Source: Phlebotomus papatasi
Taxonomy: Eukaryota > Arthropoda > Insecta > Diptera > Psychodidae
NCBI RefSeq assembly: GCF_024763615.1
Contig: NC_077222.1
Span: 68,014,001 to 68,078,000, forward strand
Direction: 5' to 3'
Length of the DNA: 64,000 nucleotides
Positions 16,122 to 26,200 of the stretch are shown piece after piece. Numbering within the stretch: the first letter of the stretch is position 1; every line of letters starts with the position of its first letter. The notes below the pieces were generated by a model. The model worked only from the letters and a program-made list of their open reading frames with translations. It had not been told where the DNA came from and ran no database searches. The position numbers and the translations under genes were made by a program.

Positions 16122-19100
16122 TCACATGTACGTTGATTCCTCTTCAAGAGCCACCCCATTAGTTTTCTGGTCATCATTTTTCTCTTCCTGAGGATTTTGA
16201 TCGCTCGTTTTGGGATTTCTCTTGTGCTGAATGTAGAGGTAGATGAAGATGAGCAGAGCGGGAATTATAAATATTTCCCCAAAGAGATACATGGCCCCAA
16301 CAAAAGTTTCCAGAGTATTTATGTATACTGCACTGTACATGGCTGGGAAAATAAACTGAACTAGAGATTCCATGATGCCCAGAATTGAGTAAACCCTTCC
16401 AATTTCATTGGGTTCTACAAAGGTCGAGATGATACTCTTTAGGGCAATTGCTCGGACGCCCAAGAAGAGATCAACGACGGTTCCTACGTAGTACATAGTT
16501 GCAGTAGCTCCAAAGGCGAGTATGGGCTTGGAGATTACTGTTCCAGCTGTGGAAATGACTCCAATCAGAGCGTCTGAGCACTTGAGGAATTTGCTTACAA
16601 CACTGACCATAATCACTGTTCCAACGAGAGCGATGAAGGTGCTGTATGTGAGGAAGAGGACATATTCGTTTGCTTGCCAGTTAAATCTTTTCCTGGTGAA
16701 GGGGTAGATAAAGTCTGCTTCACCCAGAGGAGGGCCCAAGAAGATGAAATAGACAGCAATCAGGAGACAGATCAATAGCTGCTTATTCCCTTCTCGTTTT
16801 ATCGTCAAAACCTTGATACAGTCCTTGAGAAGAGTTGGATCAAAGAATTCTAAAAACGCGTTCTTCTTCTTCGCAGGCGTTGAAATCTCCCGGCCATTTT
16901 CCAAATTTACTCCATTTGTGTCGCTTTTCTCCTCCTGGCGCGACGCTGGGACCTCCTTTATGAAGAATATCGTATAGAGGATGCCAATGACATAAATCAC
17001 TAAGCATAAAGTGAAGAGATCTAAAAAGAAACAACAAATTTAGCACATTTTGTTCGATTTTTTTCTCAACTCAAGACTGAGAGACTCACAAACGTATCCG
17101 AGTTTCTCGAACAGATAGCCACTCCAAGGAACTGCAGCTATTGGAATGATGCTGATGGAGACGGCTAGAACGCCAAACCTGATAATTTACGATACAAGAA
17201 ACAATTATCTTTACGAGGGATGCTGAGAATTGGTCGTCAAATTGAGTCTCTGAGCCAATAGCAAAAGCTTAAATTGTAGATGTAAACATTCAAGCTCTCT
17301 GAAATTCTGAAGAAAAACTTCTCTAGAAGACACTCATCTTTTCTTTTTTTTTTGATAAATTCCGTCATTCCTAAAATGCAAGCCCCAGAAAAAACAGGCT
17401 TTACGGGGGAGCTATATGAAGATTTGGTCACCTCCGATATCTTCAAGGGGGAGATATTAGGGTCGGGAGTGGTGTACAGGTGAAAATGAAGTGCTTGGAA
17501 GTCTTTGGAAGTGGGAGTGTTCAAATATAAAGTTTTTTTTTTGCATAATTACGAATTTTTCATACTACGTTAGTTTAGTTGAGATTTTTAATTCGAGCGA
17601 CAGTATAATTTGTAGAACTTTGTTGAAATTTTCAAGTTCGGCTATTACAATGAAATGGAGCAAATACGCTCAAACTTATTATAGCTTAATTTGTGTAGTA
17701 ATTTTTCCCAGGAAAATATTCAGTTGAACAATAATTTTCCCTAATTTTTGCAGGAATTACAAATTCATGTAGTGTAGTGGCTCGCAAATAATGACATAGC
17801 ATTGCAGTTGACTTTCAATCAATTTGATATATAATATATATATATTTTTTCTAATTTATCGTATTCGTAGGACTTTTTCGCGAATGTCCTTAAGCGGTAT
17901 CCCATAGGTTACCTCTACCATTTTTTGTTTACCTGTTTGCATTTACTGGAAAGATTTTAGTGTATTTATATCTCTTCGATGCTAAAAGTATTCTTCAAAA
18001 AAGTAGATTTGTGTTTTTGAGAACTATTACAAAATGAGGAACGAAAAGGTGCATTTGTAATATGTAATGCTAGACTAATTTTGGAAAGGTCTAAGTGATG
18101 TACTTCCATTAAAGAAACATTTTGGGGGTTATTTAGATTTCGTCCTTGCTCTAAGGATTATTGAAAAGTGGCTTTGAAAATTTAGAAATAGGGATTTATT
18201 CTTCGAAATATCAATTTCATTTTAAAGGGTCTCTAATATTGATGCTAATATTGTGAGAATCCTAGAAGAAGAAAATTTGTGGATAGCAATTGAAGAAATT
18301 TTTAAAATGTCGGAAAACAATAATTATATCGTATTTCGCTATGTAGAAAGGCTTGGATGTGTTTAAAAGCTCGGCACGTCGGTGCCACATTCTTTCACTC
18401 AAAGGAAAAAGCATAACTTTATGATTGTGGCCATTTTTCTCCTGATATGTTGCGATAAAAAAAATCTTTTTTGCGGATCGATTGGCGACAGGTGATGAGG
18501 AATTGATCTAATACAACAAATAGCTAAAAAGATCCTAGAAAAATAGCCAAGCTTGTTGCAAAAGTTGATTAGCAATTATCTAAAACTTTTCCCAAGAGTG
18601 CAAAATGTTTTAATTTTAAAGGATTTTGAAACCAGAGAGAGAATCAAGCTCAATAGAATGTGAAGATACGTCTGAAGTGCTGAATTAGTTGTTGCACTCG
18701 TACTTTTGAACTTTTACGGACTTTCCAGCATAGTTTCAATAATTACAAACGACAATACGTATTTTTCCAAAAGTAGCTTCACAGCTTCTTAGAAAAATTC
18801 AAAATATATTGATACCCCTTCGTAAAACGCAGACAATATTAAAATATTGAAAGTATGCAAGAATATCTGGTGCAAGAAATTCAAAATATAAGCAAAATTT
18901 AAAAAAAAAATATGTGTAAAAATAAATTTCTTGCGATTTTTTTTTAGAATTTCCTTAGGGTAAATGTCCTAATTCAAAACCATTTGCAGACGCTTTAACT
19001 TTGACAGAAGATTCAACACATTAAATTCAATTTTTTCTGTAGAGAATTACATAAATTTGCTCCTTGACTCTTCTAGAATGTTACTGTTTAGTGAAAATTC

Positions 19101-21201
19101 TTTAAATATAATTTGAAAACTTCTTAAATACAAGAAAAAATACGCGAATGTAAAATGCTGCTATTGGAAACAAATTAATCCAAATGGACACAAGGGAAAG
19201 TTTCTAATTGGAGACAAACAGTGTAAGTGAAACCGCGACGAAAGGCTTCCAAAACCTTGTTGAGTTGCTCATGAGTGCAGGATTTGTTCTTATTCTTGGT
19301 ATTTTCTCCTTTTTCATCTAAAACAATAAGAAAATCTCTCCAAAAAAAGTCATATTTCCGGGGTTTCCTATTGAAACATTTGCAAACACTTCAGAAAAAC
19401 CATTTTTGTTTACGAAATAGGTAATTATTTCATTTGAAAACTTAACGTACCGTTAACAATGATTAGCACTTAATTTAACTAAAATTAGCCAGGAATGTGA
19501 CATTAAATGTTAAACAAAACGAATAAACAACAGTCACCTCATTGTGTTTTTCATTGGAAAATATGGTCAATCGATGAAAAATTCGATGGTGAAAAAGTAC
19601 ACTTTTAATTTTTCTGAGAAATTAACAAATTAAAATTTGTGAATATGAATGGATTTTCGCTTTATTTTGAGCAAAATTAACTAAATAATGAAACTGTGGT
19701 ACAGAAAATATATAAATATATAATTTAGTACTGTAATCATGAAAACAATGACGAATGACCAATTTGGAGTAACGAAAAATTTCCATTTGGAGCAAGTTTT
19801 GAATTAGCTTAATTTACCCTAATTAGATTTTTCATCATAATAAATAAATTATTTATTTCTAAGTATGAGAAGTGCATGAAGTGCAAGAAGTGCTGAAAGT
19901 ATTGCATTATTTTCGAGAGTGTTGCGAAGTTCTGGAAGTGCGAAGGTCTCTTCCATACAAATCGTGGAAGTGCCTGGAAGTGGTGTACACATTTTCACCA
20001 AATATCTCCCCCTTGGATATCTTGAATTTGGTATGCAATTTTTTATTCAAAATCACTTGTGTGGCTTAAAAGCCAAAATATAATGGGGAAAAGATTATAA
20101 ACTTGATTAGAAATTTAAAAAAAAACAAAACTTTTATGCTTTTTATAGAGAAGAATAAATCTTGGAGATTTTCTTCGTCTTTAGAATATTTTACAGGCGA
20201 TAAATTTTTTTTTCTTTAAAAAAAACTTATTGAAAAGAAAAAAATGTATTTTGAAGGGAAAGTGGAATATTAAACGATTAAAAGATATCCGGGGTATCCC
20301 TTGAACGAAGTTGATGAATTCTCTCTAATAACCTTTGAGAATTATGATAATTCCAAATAAATTTCATTGTTTTTTCAATTCTTTTGAATAAAAACGAGAC
20401 TTGAAAATATTCTTGATCATTCTTGACCTTGTGCAAAAAATACCTGAAAGTTCTGTCTTCTTCTGGTGTTATATCCGCCATATAGCTATAGACTCCCATT
20501 AACATTAATGTAAAACCTCCACACATAGCTGGGAAGAGTTTCTCTAAGATTCCAGCAAACTCCATCGGGAGCTGAAGCATGAAAATCGCAGCAATAAAGA
20601 GTGCTTTATAAGAAATGATAAGAAAAATTAGCAATCAAACTATCACTTCGGCACTATTTGTGCAAGATTTAGCTGTACCTAGACATCCGAGGAATTCTCC
20701 AATGATAGGCAGAAGTAGACAAGGTTTCCTCAGTCTCTTTTTGTCACTCCATCCTCCAGCAAAGAGGACTATAATCAGGGGAAATATTGCAGCAATTGGT
20801 GCCCGATATCCCTTGATCAGAGCAACGACCTTCTGACTTTCAGTTTCTGCTAAGCAAACTCTTTCTTTGAGAACATCCAGATTGACCACTCCATCTTCAT
20901 TAACTAGCACAACTTCTGCTCTGGTCGTATTTCCATCTTGTGTCATATTCATCACTTTCACTTCCGGTGCTGTGATATCTGTACAATCGATATTGTGGAT
21001 GGTTCTGTTGATCATATTTGTGCAGACGATATCTTCTAGGCCCAAGTTAACCCTGCAGGTTTTTTCTAACTCGAGATTCTCCATGGCAGCTATGAGAAAG
21101 AAACCGGGTAGGAGCCAACATACTAGCAATGGTTCCACTGTGATGTACTTCCAGAAGAACAGTATCTTCTTGAATTTCTGATAAAATGCCACTTCAACCA
21201 T
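16122..21201 (-). CDS. SLC46/PCFT-like proton-coupled folate-type transporter
   Basis: This is a multi-pass major facilitator protein; the SLC46 family includes the proton-coupled folate transporter and related insect proteins, but the substrate cannot be read here. Exons are 21201-20679, 20603-20444, 17178-17090 and 17020-16122, joining in phase to about 556 aa. Visible features are an N-terminal span (ITVEPLLVCWLLPGFFLIAA), a large first extracellular loop with cysteines and N-glycosylation sequons (NRT, NMT, NTT), then AAIFPLIIVLFAGGWSDKKR, where GGWSDKKRLRKP is the A-motif-like loop typical of the family. Further helices include FGVLAVSISIIPIAAVPWSG and VIYVIGILYTIFFI. The tail is charged. 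A start 21 bp upstream (MFCDLRKMVEV) is also open. The 3.27-kb second intron carries a transposon relic. Confidence 0.85.
17240..18957. other. Intron of the SLC46-like gene, no feature recognised
   Basis: AT-rich sequence. The reading frames at 17237-17727 show no family resemblance. The motif AAGTGCTTGGAAGTC... near 17490 recurs loosely at 19875-19985 (GAAGTGC units), and both are followed by TCTCCCCCTT or AGATATC, suggesting a small inverted repeat pair. No clear element was defined. Confidence 0.4.
18958..19819. mobile_element. Deleted pogo-like element (GGGTAAAT termini)
   Basis: Flanked by TA, with left end GGGTAAATG and right end ATTTACCC. The stretch ATAAATTTGCTCCTTGACTC and neighbouring sequence match the complete relative at 25794-27416. 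It keeps a decayed helix-turn-helix region at 19205-19318 and has lost the rest of the transposase. Confidence 0.75.
19205..19318 (-). pseudogene. Decayed pogo-type transposase N terminus
   Basis: On the minus strand the frame reads KNKNKSCTHEQLNKVLEAFR, matching KYKSYTQDQVNKALEAFRQG of the element at 25794. The initiator region (MKKEKI) is in another frame, so at least one frameshift is present. Confidence 0.65.
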
Positions 21202-22201
21202 TTTTCGCAGATCACAGAACACTGAATGATCTCACACAAGATTCTCTTCCAGCACAGCCTTGCTGGAGTCCAAAAATCACTAACAAGCGCTAATAAAAAT
21301 TCACCGCCCGAGTTGCACTAAAACTTGATCACAAACTCGTTGGGGGTATTGGCGATCTTTAGAGGAAAATGACTCTAACAAGACCTTGTCATCCTTCCTT
21401 GTGACTCCCGAAATATCAACTGAATCGTCTGTTCTGTAGAATGTTGCTGAGATGTTCGGGTCCAGGTGAATGAAGAAGAGTAATAATAGAATGGAAGAAA
21501 CCTGTTTCCCACGAAGGCTTCATCACAATCTTCTGCCACAGTAATAATTGTGTATTGGAATTTCTGAGACTCGTTTTTTACTTGGTCCCTCTTGAGCTCA
21601 TCTTCCGCGCACGCGGAGGCACAAAAAGAGACAACAGAGATATACGACAGTTGGAAGAGAGTATCTCTTGGACTGAACCGGACACGACACCCCAAGTGGG
21701 GGAGCTTGAGTATTATGTAAATTGTTTGTTGGTAAATAAAACCACACGCTTCAGTTATTTTCATATGAGCAAAAAAATTCATTTTTGATCAGCAGGTGAT
21801 TTATTATCTTCGCAAATTGATGGTATTATTTGCTGAGGGCTTTTTATGCCAATTATCATCAAAATTTGCAATGACAACGCACTCTAGTCAAGGGCTTGCC
21901 ATTTTCCAGGGGTCAAGGACACTGCAGGTGTCTGATTGATGTGTAAAAAATACCTTTAATCACTTTTTTATTGCTTCAATTTTTACCAATTTTAACTTTG
22001 AGAAACACGATTATTATTATTATTAATTGTATCGAGACACTTTATTTGGTATTTACAATGTAATCATTACAAGGTGCCTCGTGTTGGAAGAATCTGCTGA
22101 TCGTAGATCGCCCAGGAACGCCTTCTCCGTAGTGAATGCTTCTTCCGTGCTCGTGCTCCTGAAGGTTTGTGGGCAGTGGCTGTGTATTTTATTACGTTTT
22201 C

Positions 22202-22618
22202 TTACTGTGTTATCACACTTGCACATTAAAATTTTAGTATGATTCACATTAATTGTCGCCTGGTGAGAGTCCAAATGTGTAATTTGTGTGTTTGAATCAT
22301 TTTATATTCAAAATTTGATCTATTTGTTGATAAAAAGGTAGACTTGACCCGCAAAATTTGATATAAATTGATTTATAGCATTAATGCGAAAAATTAATGC
22401 GATTTTCTCTTTAATTTTTTAATGTGAAAAATATTTATGCTTTAGGTAAATTTAAGCTTATTTTTGCAGGCCAAGTCCACTTCTTTATCAATAAATAGAA
22501 AAACCCCAAATATTAAGTGACTCAAAGACACAAATAACATATTTGGACGCTTACAAGCGACAATTAATGTGAATCACATTAAAATTTTAATGTGCAAGTG
22601 TGATAACGCCGTTACAGT
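22202..22618 (-). mobile_element. TTATCACACTTGCACATT MITE, copy 2 (inverted)
   Basis: It carries the same arms and interior as 14168-14578 but in the opposite orientation. For example AATTAATGCGATTTTCTCTT and GGCCAAGTCCACTTCTTTAT are reverse complements of the first copy. The ends are TTACTGTG and CGTTACAGTG, so the TTAA seen at copy 1 is altered. Confidence 0.8.
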
Positions 22619-22675
22619 GAAAAATGTCTTTTTCTCAAGGGGTAACTCATATTGAAAAACCCGCGTCAATTGTCC

Positions 22676-22890
22676 GAGAAACGCTTCGTGAAACCCGAGA
22701 AACCCACTTTTTGCATCGCAAAACCCGAGAAACCCAAGAATTGCATCGCGAAACCCGAGAAACCCACTTTTTGCATCGCAAAACCCGAGAAACCCAAGAA
22801 TTGCATCGCGAAACCCGAGAAACTCAAGAATTGCATCGCGAAACCCGAGAAACCCAAGAATTGCATCGCGAAACCCGAGAAACCAGAAAC
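22676..22890. repeat. 30-bp minisatellite, about seven units
   Basis: The unit is CGAAACCCGAGAAACCCAAG followed by AATTGCATCG. Some units replace the second part with CTTTTTGCATCG. Because 30 is a multiple of 3, the array is open in several frames on both strands (RETRETQELH on plus, GFSGFAMQFL on minus). These frames are artefacts of the repeat. It lies about 340 bp upstream of the LUC7L3 ATG. Confidence 0.92.
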
Positions 22891-23232
22891 CCTTGTCAGA
22901 AAAAATGGGAATGAGTTACCCCTTGCTTTTTCTCGACATCAGTTGATTCACTTGAAATACGATAAAGGCGCGAAAGAAAAAAAGAGCGCGAATTTATTGG
23001 CGCGAAAAAAATATCCCAAAATGGGAAATTTCAAATGACAACGGAAATCAGCGCCTCTATCGACAAATAGTAGGCAGTGTAGTAGGAAAATTTTCCGTCA
23101 AAAATTTTGTTTATAAAAACACGTATTTTTACCCTTGAGAAAAAGTGTCCTGTGGTCCAGACAAATGTTTTAAACTTGGTGAAAACGTGCTATTTGTGTT
23201 CTGGAGAGTGTTCACTTTAGTGTAACCTTGCA

Positions 23233-26200
23233 ATGGATTCAGCAAGGCAGCTGCTGGATGAGCTAATGGGTCGAAATCGCAACTTGGACCCAACAGCCAA
23301 AGCAAAAAAACTCAATTGGGAGGATCCTGAGGTAAATAGTCAATTGTTTTTGCCTACAGGGCACTTTTCTAATGATTTTATTGATTTATTGCAGTTTTGT
23401 CAGTATTACCTCGTGAAATTCTGTCCCCATGACCTTTTTGTGAATACGAAGGCCGACCTGGGACAATGCCCTAAGCTCCACGATGACGAGGCAAAGCGTC
23501 TGTACGACGAGGAGCCGCGCAACTCCAACAAGAAGCGACAGTACGAAGATGAATTCCTCAGGTTCTGTAACAATATGGTCAATGAGGTGGACAGAAAAAT
23601 CCAGAAGGGAAAGATGAGGTTACTTCTGATGAACAGATCCGACCAGTCACCGTCCAGTCAGAGCCCTTATGTTTCTAGGCAGCAGGAACAGCTGAATGTT
23701 CTCAATGAAAAAATCAAGAAGCTCGTGGGAGAGGCTGAAGAAGCTGGACATCGAGGAGATGTGGATCAGGCTCAGGTAAGTGGGTTTCATTGATTTATCA
23801 TTATTTTACAAAATTTCTATTTATAAAAAATTCCAAAACTGCTGGAAAAGTTCAATTTAATTGATAAAATTAACTCTAATTGTTCCGGAAGTGTCTTCAG
23901 ACAAGGCACAAAATTTCTTAGTTATTTATTCAAGATGATTTATTGATTGAGTAAACGGCAATTTGCTTTTTTGGGTCACCGAATAAATATTTCAGCACAC
24001 TGTTAAAAAAATTACAAGCTATTCTTTTCCTACGAGACCAATGAAAATCTCTTTTTCTAACGAGATGAAACATGTGTTCCTCCAAACTATTTATAAATTT
24101 AAAACGCTCCTCGAGATTTACGCACTTATTGAACAGTTGATGGGCATTTTTGTAAACAATTCTCGGCATCTTTTCTATTTACAACAAAAAAAAAACAGGG
24201 CCTCATGAAGCTGTGCGATCAGCTGAAGGATGAGAAGGATGCTCTGGTGAAGAGTACCGAAAGTACTCACTGGTCCATGGAGTTAGTGCAGGCACAGGAG
24301 AAGCAGATGGAAGTATGTGAAGTCTGTGGGGCATTTCTCATCGTTGGAGATGCTCAGCAGCGAATTGAGGATCACCTGACGGGAAAACAGCATTTGGGGT
24401 ATTCCAAGGTGAGGAAGGTGATCGATGAGATGTACGAGATACGTCGCAGAGAACGCACAGAATCAGAGAAGAGACGTTCAGATGATGAGCGACGGTTAAA
24501 GTACGACAACGGGAGCGGAAGTGACCGTAGAAGAGACGAACGATATCGAAGACCAAGGTAATTTCCACAAATTAGAATTCTATAACAGGAAAATGATTTA
24601 ATAATTTATCTTTGGTAAATAGTCGAGAGGATCATGAAAGACGTCGAGATGAGCGCCAGAGACACCGAAGTGGAGGCAGCGATCGCGATCGTGAAAGGGA
24701 TAGGGAGAGGGATCGTGACAAGGATAGAGATCGCTACAGGAATAGACGTGAGCTATGATCGTTTTTTCTTATCTAATTCCCATTTATTGATTTTAGTGTA
24801 AAAAAAGTAATTTGCTTCTAGTACATTGCAAAGTGAAATTGCTTTCCATGCATCAATATTATTGTTTTAAATATCTCCCGAAACCCGCAAAATTTCGAAT
24901 ATTTTTTTTATATACAAATGATGTATATGCAAGCTTTCCAATATAATACCCAACGCACAATAACATTTGTTTTTGTAAACATGTTTTCGGAACTTCCAGT
25001 AAGAATGAGCAAGATGACTAGATTTAGATCTCATTCACTCTCACTAAAATGTCAAAAATATTTTTACAAACAAAAGTTAATGTGCGTTGGGCATATGCTT
25101 ATGCCCAATGCACAATAAATTTTGTTATGTAAGCATGTTTTCGGAATTACATGAGAGTGAGCGAGATGACTCGATATAGGTCTCTTTCATTTTCATTAAA
25201 ATGTCAAAAATATGTCTACAAAACAAAAGTTATTGTGCGTCGGGCATAATGCCCAACGCACAATAACTTTTGTTTTGTAAACATCTTTTTGACATTTCAA
25301 TGAGAGTGGGTGATAACTAGATCTAGTTATCTCGCTCATTCTCATGGGAAATTTTCAAAACATGTTTACAAAGCAAAAGTCATTGTGCGTTGGGCATAAA
25401 TCACAATAACTTTTGTTTTTAAACATGTTTTCAAAATTACCAATGTAATGTGTGTGAGAAAGATGACTAGTGTTGTACAGTGCTGTCTCTCTATATGCAC
25501 ACTCTCATCTATATGCACAGCTTTTGTGTCGGTTGCATTCAAAATCAATTTGTTTACATTTTGACAAAGTAATAAAGAAAATTATTTTCTTGGTAACTAA
25601 TTTTTCTTGTTTTTAATTTTCTTAATCTTATTTTTTCTGTCTCATATTATATTTAAAATAACACGGAAAATTCTAGAACAATAAAAAAATGATAATTTAT
25701 TTAAAGAAAGAAAAAAACCGTTGGGAATTTCAAAAAAAGTTGTGCATATTCAGAGAGAGAACTGTCAAAAAAAGTACTTAAAGTGTGCATATAGGGTAAG
25801 ATGCATAAATTGGAACAATTTCCAGAGGCTCGAACTTTGATACAAGATTAAAGACATTATAAATACATTTTTCCCTGATGACATACATAAATTTGCTCCT
25901 TGATTCTTCTAGAATATTACCGTTTCATGGAAATTCTTGAAAAACAGTTTGAAAAGTTCTTAAATACAAGAAAAATACGTGAGTGCAAAACAATATAATT
26001 TGGACAGGGTGGGACAAGTTGGACGTGGGAATTTGGACAATGCGTAGGGGAAGGTTGTGCAAGTTTCAAGATTTTTTACTGAATGCCATACACACTGAAT
26101 CAATTGTACCACTAGGGTAAAGTGTATAATTAAAAAGTAAAAAACATTAAGGCTTAGATATATATTATTTATTAAATCTTTTTCTTGGATATTTTAATTT

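Larger units (their letters stand above)
21202..23232. other. Divergent intergenic region between the SLC46-like gene and LUC7L3
   Basis: It holds the 5' flanks of both genes, a TTATCACACTTGC MITE (22202-22618) and a 30-bp minisatellite (22676-22890). The frame at 21375-21782 shows no recognisable family. The 150 bp before the LUC7L3 ATG are likely its promoter and 5' UTR. Confidence 0.55.

Noticed and set aside
21375..21782. 135-aa minus-strand frame upstream of the SLC46-like gene
   Set aside because: No recognisable domain, hydrophilic mixed composition, and position fits a 5' flank. Not supported as a gene.
22676..22890. CRISPR-like array of regular repeats
   Set aside because: Units are contiguous with no unique spacers, and the DNA is animal.
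22624..23038. Overlapping frames with RETRETQELH / KPEKPKNCIA repeats resembling a repeat protein
   Set aside because: Produced by a 30-bp minisatellite that is open in several frames on both strands.
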